The position numbers and the translations under genes were made by a program. This document shows positions 36,224 to 44,326 of a stretch of 64,000 nt of DNA, in pieces. The stretch comes from Comamonas testosteroni (GTDB lineage Bacteria; Pseudomonadota; Gammaproteobacteria; Burkholderiales; Burkholderiaceae_C). A model generated the notes under the pieces. That model was not told where the DNA came from and searched no databases. It saw only the letters and a list, made by a program, of their open reading frames with translations. The DNA is taken from NCBI RefSeq assembly GCF_030505195.1, contig NZ_CP129672.1, positions 3,134,501-3,198,500 of the forward strand. The letters run 5' to 3'. Position 1 is the first letter of the stretch. Each line of letters opens with the position of its first letter.

Positions 36224-37495
36224 CTACCTGGGTTGAGTGGGTTTTGGCGCCGTGCCCGCTTCACTCATCAGGATCAGCAGGGTGCGGTTGAAATCCTCCA
36301 CCACCAGCAGGCGGCCTGCATGATCGATGTCCATGCCCGTGGGGCGGCCGCCGGGACGCAGTCCGGGCCTGGCGTCCCATTTGCTCAGCCATTGGATGGG
36401 CTTGCCAGAGGGGCGGCCCTTGTCGTCGCGCGCAAAGCCCACGAGGCGTTGACCGTCTGCGCGCTGGCCGTGCCAGGCCACCAGCAATTGCCCGCCAAAT
36501 GCGCTGCCCACTGGAGTGGCCAGCATTTGCAGCGGAGCCACATGGGCGGGCCAGAGCATATGCGGCACCTCGGTCTTGCTGCAATCAAAGCGCTTTTCAT
36601 AGCCCTGCGCGTTCTGGCGTGCACCTGTGCAGTAGGGCCAGCCGTAGTCGGCACCCGCGCGCAGCAGGTTGAGCTCTTCTGGCGGCTGTTTGGGGTCGCG
36701 GTAGTCGATATTGTTTTCGCCTTGCCAGACGGTGCCTGCCGCAGGGCCGTCGGGCATCACGGCCAGCGCCATGGAGTTGCGCAGCCCCCCGGCAAAGGGT
36801 TTGAATTCCTTGACGGGCTGCTTGCCAGCCTGCAACAGCATGCGCCAGACGGCAGCGCGCGGCATGGCCGTGCTGCGTTCGGGGTAGGGCACGGGTTGCT
36901 TCTGGTCTTCACCCCGGCAGGCATCGGTGGCCGAGCCCATATTGACGTAGAGGCTGCCGTCCGGCGCAAACGCCAGCTCCTTGAGCAGGTGCGCACCGTC
37001 GGCCGGCAGGCCGCTGGCCAGCATCTCGGGCTGAGGTGTCTGTCCGAGTGCAGGCACCGCAGCGCGCCATATCTTGTCGGCCTCGCCGATGTAGATTTTG
37101 CCGTCCGGCCCGCGCGCCATTCCCGAAGGATAGTTGAGCTTGCTCAGCAACACTCTGGCTTCGACGGCCCTGGCCGTGGTGTTGGCATTGGCGGCAGTGG
37201 CGGCATCGGGCGGCAGCCGCAGCTCGACCAACTGGCCCACCTGGGGCACCCAGTTGCCCATGTCCAGCACCCAGATACGGCCCGGCTCAATCTCCAATAC
37301 GCGGCGCGGAAAGCGCAGGCCGTGGGCTTCGTCGGCAATCAGCCCCACGCAGGTGCCTGGGGGAGTGGTGATGGCCAGGCGCGGATAGATACCGCATTTG
37401 CCAGTGGAGGCATAGCCGCGCGCATGCGCACCTGGGCTGGCAGCCATGAGCAGCAGCGCAGACAGACTCAGAATCAACCGGTATTTGCGCTGCAT
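36224..37495 (-). CDS. Exported PQQ-type sugar dehydrogenase-like beta-propeller protein
   Basis: 423 residues. A signal peptide (LILSLSALLLMAASPGAHA) is followed by a six-bladed propeller of the soluble glucose / sorbosone dehydrogenase family (YPSGMARGPDGKIYIGEADKIWR, ELAFAPDGSLYVNMGS, FAGGLRNSMALAVMPDG, ADYGWPYC). Six cysteines lie in the mature part. Catalytic residues of true PQQ enzymes cannot be confirmed by eye, so a non-catalytic or different-substrate role is possible. It starts 14 bp after the stop of the GlcD-like gene, so the two are cotranscribed. Confidence 0.75.
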   Translation of the reverse strand: MQRKYRLILSLSALLLMAASPGAHARGYASTGKCGIYPRLAITTPPGTCVGLIADEAHGLRFPRRVLEIEPGRIWVLDMGNWVPQVGQLVELRLPPDAATAANANTTARAVEARVLLSKLNYPSGMARGPDGKIYIGEADKIWRAAVPALGQTPQPEMLASGLPADGAHLLKELAFAPDGSLYVNMGSATDACRGEDQKQPVPYPERSTAMPRAAVWRMLLQAGKQPVKEFKPFAGGLRNSMALAVMPDGPAAGTVWQGENNIDYRDPKQPPEELNLLRAGADYGWPYCTGARQNAQGYEKRFDCSKTEVPHMLWPAHVAPLQMLATPVGSAFGGQLLVAWHGQRADGQRLVGFARDDKGRPSGKPIQWLSKWDARPGLRPGGRPTGMDIDHAGRLLVVEDFNRTLLILMSEAGTAPKPTQPR

Positions 37496-37509
37496 GGATC
37501 GGCTGGCGG

Positions 37510-39057
37510 TTAAAAGCGCGGCAGATCGGGATGAGCAATCTGTCCGCCGCGCACCAGCATCTTGCCGTACTCGGCGCAGCGGTTGAGCGTGGGAATCACC
37601 TTGCCGGGGTTGAGCAGCGATTGAGGGTCAAATGCTGCCTTGAGCGCGAACATCTGGGCGTTTTCGGCCGTGGTGAACTGGGTGCACATGCTGTTGAGCT
37701 TTTCCACGCCCACGCCATGCTCGCCCGTCACCGTGCCACCCATGGCGACGCTGGTTTCCAGAATGTCGGCGCCGAACAGCTCGCAGCGGTGCAGTTCGTC
37801 GGGGTTGTTGGCATCGAACAGGATCAAAGGGTGCAGATTGCCGTCTCCTGCATGGAACACATTGGCGCAGCGCAACTGGTATTTCTTCTCCATATCCTGA
37901 ATCGCCAGCAGGATGTCGGCCAGACGCTTGCGGGGAATGGTGGAGTCCATGCACATGTAATCGGGGCTGATGCGGCCGCTGGCGGGGAAGGCATTCTTGC
38001 GCCCGCTCCAGAAACGCAGACGCTCTTCCTCGCTTTCGCTGACGGTGATGGCCGTGGCCCCGGCGTGGCGCAGAACCTCGCTCATGCGGGCGATCTCTTC
38101 CTCCACCTCCTCGGGCGTGCCGTCACTCTCGCAAAGCAAAATGGCCTCCGCCGTGAGGTCGTAGCCGGCGCGCACGAAGTCTTCCACGGCGGCCGTCATA
38201 GGCTTGTCCATCATTTCCAGTCCGGCGGGAATGATGCCGGCCGCGATCACCGCAGCCACTGCGTCGCCGGCTTTGCGTACATCGTCGAAGCTGGCCATGA
38301 TGCAGCGCGCCAGCTGGGGTTTGGGCACGAGCTTGACCGTGACCTCGGTCACCACGGCCAGCATGCCTTCGCTACCGATCATGATGGCCAGCAGGTCCAG
38401 GCCGGGGGTGTCGAGTGCATCCGCGCCGAACTCGACGGGCTCGCCTTCGATGCTGAAGCCTTTGACCTTGAGCACGTTGTGTACCGTGAGCCCGTACTTG
38501 AGGCAGTGCACGCCACCCGAGTTCTCGGCCACATTGCCGCCGATGGTGCAGGCGATCTGGCTGCTGGGGTCGGGCGCATAGTACAGACCGTAGGGGGCAG
38601 CGGCCTCGCTGATGGCGAGGTTGCGCACGCCGCACTGCACCAGGGCGGTACGGCTGTAGGCATCGACCTTGAGGATTTTGTTGAATTTGGCCAGCGACAG
38701 CGTCACGCCCATGGGGTGAGGCATGGCGCCGCCCGAAAGCCCCGTCCCCGCGCCACGTGCAATGACAGGGGCGCCTATGGCGTGACAGGCCCTGAGCACG
38801 GCCTGCACCTGTGCATAAGTCTCGGGCAGGCAGACCAGCAGAGGGCGCTGGCGGTAGGCCGTCAGTCCGTCGCACTCATAGGGCGTGGTGTCTTCGCTCT
38901 GATAGAGCAGGGCATGCGCCGGCACATGGGGGCGCAGTGCTGCCAGCACCTCGGCCTGGCGCCTGGCGCGCTCGGACGGCTCGGGCAGGTGATGCGCGGC
39001 GTTGGCCGCTGTGCTGGAGGTGGCGACGAGATCGGTAAAAGTGCTGGCGGACGTCAT
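37510..39057 (-). CDS. FAD-linked oxidase, GlcD (glycolate oxidase / D-lactate dehydrogenase) family
   Basis: 515 residues. The PCMH-type FAD-binding domain (about 70-250) has PVIARGAGTGLSGGAMPHPMG, APDPSSQIACTIGGNVAENSGG and IGSEGMLAVVTEVTV; the C-terminal cap has HAGDGNLHPL and ends ALNPGKV-like (LLNPGKVIPT). Glycolate oxidase needs GlcE and GlcF; neither is adjacent, so a D-2-hydroxyacid dehydrogenase acting alone is at least as likely. It heads an operon with the propeller protein 14 bp downstream. Confidence 0.85.
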   Translation of the reverse strand: MTSASTFTDLVATSSTAANAAHHLPEPSERARRQAEVLAALRPHVPAHALLYQSEDTTPYECDGLTAYRQRPLLVCLPETYAQVQAVLRACHAIGAPVIARGAGTGLSGGAMPHPMGVTLSLAKFNKILKVDAYSRTALVQCGVRNLAISEAAAPYGLYYAPDPSSQIACTIGGNVAENSGGVHCLKYGLTVHNVLKVKGFSIEGEPVEFGADALDTPGLDLLAIMIGSEGMLAVVTEVTVKLVPKPQLARCIMASFDDVRKAGDAVAAVIAAGIIPAGLEMMDKPMTAAVEDFVRAGYDLTAEAILLCESDGTPEEVEEEIARMSEVLRHAGATAITVSESEEERLRFWSGRKNAFPASGRISPDYMCMDSTIPRKRLADILLAIQDMEKKYQLRCANVFHAGDGNLHPLILFDANNPDELHRCELFGADILETSVAMGGTVTGEHGVGVEKLNSMCTQFTTAENAQMFALKAAFDPQSLLNPGKVIPTLNRCAEYGKMLVRGGQIAHPDLPRF

Positions 39058-39195
39058 GCCTGCAAATGTATGGGATGCGCCCGCGTATTGGTGTGAGCTT
39101 TATTGCAACGCTGCTTGAAATGCGTTGAGTCGATGATGAGATTTGCTCTTGAAGCGATAGCTACCGACGATTGATGAATAAGGCTTGGAGTTGAT

Positions 39196-40317
39196 TTATT
39201 CCCTGAAATGGCCGCTTGCATCAATCATGGTCAACCCCACATAGCTGGAGCCGGTGCGTGGCGGTGTGAAGCGCAGATGCATGCTGCCGTAGCGAATCTC
39301 GCCCATGGCGTCGAGGGCGGTCAGCAGGCCCGCTCGACTGTTTGTGGGCGCAGCTTTACGCAGCGCATCCAGCAGGGTTCGGGTGTTGAGAAAGACTTCC
39401 AGGCCCAGATAGGAGGCAGGCGGCATTCCGCCGTGGGCGAGGAGCTGCTGGTAGTCCTTGATGGCCGAAACCGCGCCTTTCCAGGGACTGGGCACCAGGG
39501 TGGTGAAGGCAATGCCGCGCGTATAAGGGCCCAGCCCTTGCACCACAGCACGGTTGGCCTGGGCGGCCAGGTTGTAGAAAGGCGTCATGACATGGGCCTG
39601 TCTGGCCATGGTGATCAGACCTATGGTGGCAGGGGCGCCCGCCAGCACGATGACGCCTTGGAGATCGGGCAGGGCGGCCAGTTGCCTGGCCAGGTCCGGG
39701 GTGTTGCTGCCCGACGCTTCCACGGCCAGCGTGATGACGGGTTTGAGGTCCTTGGCGGCAAAGGCGGCCAAGGCGATCTGCAGGCTGTCTTTGCCAAAGC
39801 CGTCGTTTTGGTGAACGATGGCGATCCTCCGCAGACCTATGGTCTGCATCTGCTGCAGCATGGCCGCGATTTCAGCCTGGGTGCTGGCGCGCAGCGGATA
39901 GATGAAGCGGCCCGGCTGCTGGCGCATGCTGCCGGCTCCGGCAATCACGCCCACCAGGGCCGTCTGGCCTTGCTGGACCTCGGCTTGCATGGCTGTGCAA
40001 CTGGCCGTGCCCCAGCAGTTGAGCAGGGCCAGGGCTCCTTCCTGGATCAGTTGACGTGCATTGCTGGCGGCGCGCTGTGGCTCGTAGCCATCATCCAGCA
40101 CCTTGAGTGTCAAGGCTTTGCCGCCCAGGCCTCCCTGCTTGTTGAATGCCTCCACCTGCGCCTGCATGATGCTCAGGCCTTCCTTGCCGGCCTCGGCCTG
40201 CGAGCCTGACAGCGGCAAGCTGGCGCCTATGGTGAGGTTGTTCTCCTGCGCATGCAGGGGCAGGCTGGCGGTGATGCCGGCGGCCAGTAGCCAGGCGCAG
40301 CGCAATGGGGTTTGCAT
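39196..40317 (-). CDS. Periplasmic ligand-binding protein, branched-chain amino-acid type
   Basis: 373 residues. A signal peptide (CAWLLAAGITASLPLHAQ) and the type 1 binding fold (LTIGASLPLSGSQAEAGKEG, LIQEGALALLNCWGTASC, IAIVHQNDGFGKDSLQIAL). AGGAGACCC precedes the ATG at 40317; upstream codons do not resemble the family. No permease genes are near. This type often serves amino acids or aromatic acids; the ligand is unknown. The 138 bp downstream holds only an AT-rich module with the gatagct block, nothing else I can name. Confidence 0.87.
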   Translation of the reverse strand: MQTPLRCAWLLAAGITASLPLHAQENNLTIGASLPLSGSQAEAGKEGLSIMQAQVEAFNKQGGLGGKALTLKVLDDGYEPQRAASNARQLIQEGALALLNCWGTASCTAMQAEVQQGQTALVGVIAGAGSMRQQPGRFIYPLRASTQAEIAAMLQQMQTIGLRRIAIVHQNDGFGKDSLQIALAAFAAKDLKPVITLAVEASGSNTPDLARQLAALPDLQGVIVLAGAPATIGLITMARQAHVMTPFYNLAAQANRAVVQGLGPYTRGIAFTTLVPSPWKGAVSAIKDYQQLLAHGGMPPASYLGLEVFLNTRTLLDALRKAAPTNSRAGLLTALDAMGEIRYGSMHLRFTPPRTGSSYVGLTMIDASGHFRE

Positions 40318-40473
40318 GGGTCTCCTCTTCGTTGTTGCGAGTCCATGGTGGGAGGGCTGCAACAAGGGTGGGAGAGGGCAACTGTGGCTATGTCGGCTGG
40401 GGGCGACGTTATGGTGTTTTGACCCGCTTATGAGATACGGGCTTGATCTGCATCGCCCCATGGCCTTGCGTCG

Positions 40474-42393
40474 TCATCTGCTTTCCAGTATCCACAGGCG
40501 CTTGCTGGCGCGGGTCATGGCGACGTAGAGCATGTTGCGCTGTGGGTCGCTCGCATTGGGCGAGAAGTGCCTGGGATTGACGAAGGGTACGGCCACATAC
40601 TCGTATTCATGGCCTTTGCTGCGCTCTACCGTGAGCAGTTGCAAGCTGGGTTTTTCATGGCGCTGATGCTGCGCGATGCTCGACTGGACCATGAGGCTGA
40701 GGCGACCAAGGAATTCATCGACGGAAAGCCCGGTGCAGATGCGCGACAGCGCTTGCAGGCTGGTCAGGCACTGGCGCAGTTCTTCCTGGCTGATGGGGGC
40801 CAGGGCAAAGAACTGTCGCAATAGAGGGTGCTGGAGCAACTGCCCCGCATCGGCGCACTGGTCGGCGGGCAGGGCCAGCAACCGCGCGCAGGGGGAGTCT
40901 GGTGCGATGTAGGCGGCGAGGAAGCGGCGCATGGCGGCTTGCTGTCCCATGAGTTCGGCGGCAATGCGCAGCGTGTCGGACTCCGGCGGGGCGTCACCCA
41001 GTGCAGTCATGTCGAACAGGCCGTTGGCCAGCAGATCCCGGTCGGGCGGGCTGGCATGGCGCACATAGCGCATCAGACCTTCGGCAGCGCTGTTCAGAAT
41101 GCCTTGTGAGAGCAGCGCACCGCCGCTGCAGCCCTGCATGGCCCACAGCATGGCCAGCACCAGGGCGATTTCGCGGCGCTGGTAGAAGCGCTGCATGCCT
41201 TTGCAGGCATAGTGCACGCCCTCGTGGGCGAACAGCCATTCGAGTAGCACCGAATCTTCGGGCGAATGCAGGATGACACGCAGCACGGCGGGCGGGTCCT
41301 GCGGTTTGCGGGGCAGGCGGGCCACGGCGGCATGAATGTCCAGCAATTGCCGGGCGCAGTCCTCGTCATCGCCATGGCGATGTTCGAACCAGGCCGAGGC
41401 GTTGCGGTAATGGGCGTCGAACTCCACGCCGAAGCGCTGGTTGAGTTCCTGGCAGATGACGGGGCCGAAGCGATAGGTCGTGTTGAGCGTGGCCTGGCCG
41501 GTGCCAGCGGGCAGCTCCTGCAGGATGCGCTGGGCGCTGTCGCCAAAGATGGAGGAGGCGCCCGGCAGGATGTGCTGGTTGAAGTCGCCGACACCGATGA
41601 AGCGCCCGTTGCCGCGCGCCAGATGGCGCAGCACCAGCAAAGCTGCCTCGTCCAGATCCTGCAGTTCGTCGAACAGCACGGCTTCGAAGCGACCCTGCAG
41701 CTGCGGGAAGCCGGCATCGAAGTCCAGTGCGGCCAGCTGGCAGGCCAGCGCGTAGGTGCAGTCGCCGGGCGCATAGAACAGCGGCTCCTGGGTGGGGCCT
41801 GCGCGCAGCCGCTCATAGCTGCGCAGCAGCCGGTACAGGCCGTAGTCCAGAGCGTTGTCGCGGCAATATGCCAGCGCGCCGAGGCCGCTGCTGTCGATGT
41901 CGAGTTCCAGCATGCACTGCTTGGCCTGGGCCTCAAAGGCGAGGAAGGCGCTGATGTCCAGAGGCCGTGCGAAGTAGTCCGCCAGCTCGGGTATGTCGAG
42001 CTCGGCATGCCGCTCGGCCTCTTGCGACAGCGCTTCATGCGCCTGCTGGATGAGCAGGTTCTTTTCCAGGCCGGAGGAGAGCATGGGGACAGGGTCGCCC
42101 TGCTCTTCGAGCAGGCGGGCGCAAAAATGCTCCAGAGTGAGCAGATGCAGGCCGTCGAGGCGCACAGAGGAGAGGCGGTCCAGGCGCGCCTGAATGGCCT
42201 TGATGCCGGCCTCCGAGTAGGCCAGCATCAGCACGTTGCGCGCGCCCTGGGTGCGGATCAGGTCGGTGGCCTTGATGGCCAGCGTGGTCGTCTTGCCCGT
42301 GCCGGCCAGGGCGCGGATGAGCAGCGAAGACGCTTCGCTGTTGAGTGCCTGGTTCTGGTCAAGGCCGGGGTAAAGCCTGGGCTGCAGGTTCAT
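40474..42393 (-). CDS. UvrD/Rep-like superfamily 1 helicase
   Basis: 639 residues. Walker A AGTGKTT with Lys34 (preceded by the Q-motif area), VLMLAYSEAGIKAI as motif Ia, VLFDELQDLD near 245 as motif II, NTTYRFG as motif IV region, VERSKGHEYEYV as motif V, and NMLYVAMTRASKRLWI as motif VI. It is shorter than UvrD/Rep (about 670-720) and the middle subdomains are divergent, so the DNA-repair role is inferred only. The 156 bp before its start on the minus-strand side (42394-42499) contains the weak repeat copy F. No nuclease gene is adjacent. Confidence 0.8.
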   Translation of the reverse strand: MNLQPRLYPGLDQNQALNSEASSLLIRALAGTGKTTTLAIKATDLIRTQGARNVLMLAYSEAGIKAIQARLDRLSSVRLDGLHLLTLEHFCARLLEEQGDPVPMLSSGLEKNLLIQQAHEALSQEAERHAELDIPELADYFARPLDISAFLAFEAQAKQCMLELDIDSSGLGALAYCRDNALDYGLYRLLRSYERLRAGPTQEPLFYAPGDCTYALACQLAALDFDAGFPQLQGRFEAVLFDELQDLDEAALLVLRHLARGNGRFIGVGDFNQHILPGASSIFGDSAQRILQELPAGTGQATLNTTYRFGPVICQELNQRFGVEFDAHYRNASAWFEHRHGDDEDCARQLLDIHAAVARLPRKPQDPPAVLRVILHSPEDSVLLEWLFAHEGVHYACKGMQRFYQRREIALVLAMLWAMQGCSGGALLSQGILNSAAEGLMRYVRHASPPDRDLLANGLFDMTALGDAPPESDTLRIAAELMGQQAAMRRFLAAYIAPDSPCARLLALPADQCADAGQLLQHPLLRQFFALAPISQEELRQCLTSLQALSRICTGLSVDEFLGRLSLMVQSSIAQHQRHEKPSLQLLTVERSKGHEYEYVAVPFVNPRHFSPNASDPQRNMLYVAMTRASKRLWILESR

Positions 42394-42448
42394 GCCGTGA
42401 GTGCTCCATTTTCGTTATCCATCGAGCAGCCCGTGTCACGAGCTGCTC

Positions 42449-42503
42449 GCCGGGCCAGGGAAGTGCGAGCAAGAGCTGCGCCACAGCGAAGCCTGCAGCT
42501 CAG
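42449..42503 (-). repeat. Degenerate 3'-end-associated repeat, copy F (end of LysR gene)
   Basis: Read on the minus strand: GGCTGAGCTGCAGG at the LysR stop, whose TGA lies inside the repeat start, then GCAGCTCTTGCTCGCAC and CCCTGG. It keeps the family's start and the CTCTTGCTCG tail but lacks the GGGGGACGAC block. A separate cgagcag/ctgctcg hairpin follows at 42424-42450. Confidence 0.5.
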
Positions 42504-43402
42504 CCCATCGCCTTGCGCAGCCACTCAGCGAAGGCAGCGCATTCCCAGCGGTCCATGATGCCGGTCTTCCAGCACAGGTAGTGGGCGTGCGGGCTGGGTG
42601 CATCGACATCGAAAAGGCGCACCAGCGTTCCGTTTTCCAGCCAGGGGGCGCCGAGCTTGTGGCGTACCAGGGCAATGCCCATGCTGGCCGATGCGGCGTC
42701 GCACATCAGGCCGATGTCGTTGAACTGCGAGCCTTCGTTGGGCTCGGCCATGTCGAGGCCGGTCGCGGCGAACCAGGTGCGCCAGGGCTCCAGCGGGCTG
42801 CGCAGCAGCGGCATGCCTTCCAGGTCGTCCGGGCGCTCGAACGGGCCATGTTCGCGGATGAAGCTGGGCGAGGCCAGCGGCGTGACCGTGTCGCGCGCCA
42901 GTTCGATGTGCTCCACATCGGCATAGTGGCCGGCGCCGAAGCGCACCATGAGGTCGGCATCCTCGCCGATAACGTCCAGCAGCGGAATCGATACCTGCAG
43001 CGCAATGTCGATCTCCGGATAGACCTCGGTGAACTGGCGCAGGCGCGGGATCAGGATCACGCGTGCAAAAGTGGGGGTGACGGCCAGCTTAAGGCGCCTG
43101 CGTCCAGGCGAGGCCGACGCTCCTGGAAAGCGTTGCAAGGCGCCCAGGCCTTCACGCACATGGGCCAGATAGGAGCTGCCGTCCGTGGTCAGGGAGAAAT
43201 CCGTTCGGCCGAACAGGCGAGTCCCCAGAATCTGCTCCAGCTGCTTGACCCGGTGGCTGACTGCACTGGGCGTTACACACAGCTCCTCCGCCGTCAACGT
43301 GACTGAGCGCAGCCGCGCCAGAGCCTCGAAGGTGAGCAGGCACTGTATCGGCGGAATCCGCCTGGCCGTAATGCTGTTCAAGGCGCCGGGGCTGCGGGTC
43401 AT
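42500..43402 (-). CDS. LysR-family transcriptional regulator (GcvA-like)
   Basis: 300 residues. The helix-turn-helix lies at about 22-80 (FEALARLRSVTLTAEELCVTPSAVSHRVKQLEQILGTRLF) and the effector domain has the GcvA-group pattern LKLAVTPTFARVILIPRLRQFTEVYPEIDI and LVRHKL. Target unknown. The start at 43402 leaves only 24 bp to the purU stop on the same strand upstream, so it is cotranscribed with purU or uses a promoter inside it. Its TGA overlaps a degenerate dispersed repeat. Confidence 0.85.
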   Translation of the reverse strand: MTRSPGALNSITARRIPPIQCLLTFEALARLRSVTLTAEELCVTPSAVSHRVKQLEQILGTRLFGRTDFSLTTDGSSYLAHVREGLGALQRFPGASASPGRRRLKLAVTPTFARVILIPRLRQFTEVYPEIDIALQVSIPLLDVIGEDADLMVRFGAGHYADVEHIELARDTVTPLASPSFIREHGPFERPDDLEGMPLLRSPLEPWRTWFAATGLDMAEPNEGSQFNDIGLMCDAASASMGIALVRHKLGAPWLENGTLVRLFDVDAPSPHAHYLCWKTGIMDRWECAAFAEWLRKAMG

Positions 43403-43426
43403 ATGATCAATCCCAAGCCCAGGGAT

Positions 43427-44275
43427 TTAGCGGAACACAACGGTCTTGTGACCGTTGAGAATGACGCGGCGCTCGCTATGCCACTTCACGGCGCGGGCCA
43501 GAACCTGGCTCTCGGTGTCGCGGCCGCGGGCCGTCAGGTCTTCCACGGTGTCGGTGTGGTCGGCGCGCGCCACGTCCTGCTCGATGATCGGGCCTTCGTC
43601 GAGGTCGGCCGTCACATAGTGGGCGGTGGCGCCGATCAGCTTCACGCCGCGGTCATGCGCCTGGTAGTAGGGCTTGGCGCCCTTGAAGCTGGGCAGGAAG
43701 CTGTGGTGGATATTGATGGCGCGGCCGGACAGCTTTTTGCACAGGTCGTTGGACAGTACCTGCATGTAGCGCGCCAGCACCACCAGCTCGGCACCTTCTT
43801 CCTCAATGATCTCGTATTGGCGCTCTTCGGCCTGGGCCTTGGTCGCGGCAGTCACGGGAATGTGATGAAAGGGGATGTTGTAGCTGGCCGCCAGCTGATA
43901 GAACTCGCGGTGGTTGCTGATGATGGCCTTGATCTCGACAGGCAGCAGACCCGACTTCCAGCGGAACAGCAGGTCGTTGAGGCAGTGGCCTTCCTTGCTG
44001 ACCATGATGACTGTCTTGATGCGCTCGGCTTTGGAGTGCAAACTCCACTGCATTTGATATTGATCAGCTAATTCGGCAACGGATGCCTTTAAAGAGGCGG
44101 CGTCTTTGCCATCGCAGGCAAACTGCACGCGCATGAAGAACAGACCGGTTACCGGGTCGTTGTACTGCGCTGCTTCTTCAATATTGCCGCCTTGTTCAAG
44201 CAAGAATCCGGAAACGGCATGCACCAGACCCAGTCGGTCTGGGCAGGATAAAGTCAAAATATAGGCTTGGGTCAT
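43427..44275 (-). CDS. purU: Formyltetrahydrofolate deformylase
   Basis: 282 residues. An N-terminal ACT domain (AYILTLSCPDRLGLVHAVSGFL, EEAAQYNDPVTGLFFMRV) regulates the formyl-transferase-like catalytic domain, which carries ISNHREFYQLA, INIHHSFLPSFKGAKPYYQAH and HYVTADLDEGPIIEQD with the usual Asn-His-Asp set. It releases formate from 10-formyl-THF, supplying formate for purine synthesis and balancing one-carbon folates. A LysR regulator follows 24 bp downstream. Divergent from the PAS-GGDEF-EAL gene. Confidence 0.95.
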   Translation of the reverse strand: MTQAYILTLSCPDRLGLVHAVSGFLLEQGGNIEEAAQYNDPVTGLFFMRVQFACDGKDAASLKASVAELADQYQMQWSLHSKAERIKTVIMVSKEGHCLNDLLFRWKSGLLPVEIKAIISNHREFYQLAASYNIPFHHIPVTAATKAQAEERQYEIIEEEGAELVVLARYMQVLSNDLCKKLSGRAINIHHSFLPSFKGAKPYYQAHDRGVKLIGATAHYVTADLDEGPIIEQDVARADHTDTVEDLTARGRDTESQVLARAVKWHSERRVILNGHKTVVFR

Positions 44276-44326
44276 AGCTCGGCAATTGTCGCAGCAAGGC
44301 GAGGACCCTGCGGACAAAGGAAATTC

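Noticed and set aside
37510..39057. Calling this gene glcD of a glycolate oxidase operon
   Set aside because: The required GlcE and GlcF subunits are not adjacent, so only the family is given.
42394..42450. A strong terminator between the helicase and LysR genes
   Set aside because: The cgagcag/ctgctcg arms form a hairpin but there is no T-run, and the region is better explained as part of the weak repeat copy F plus its flank.
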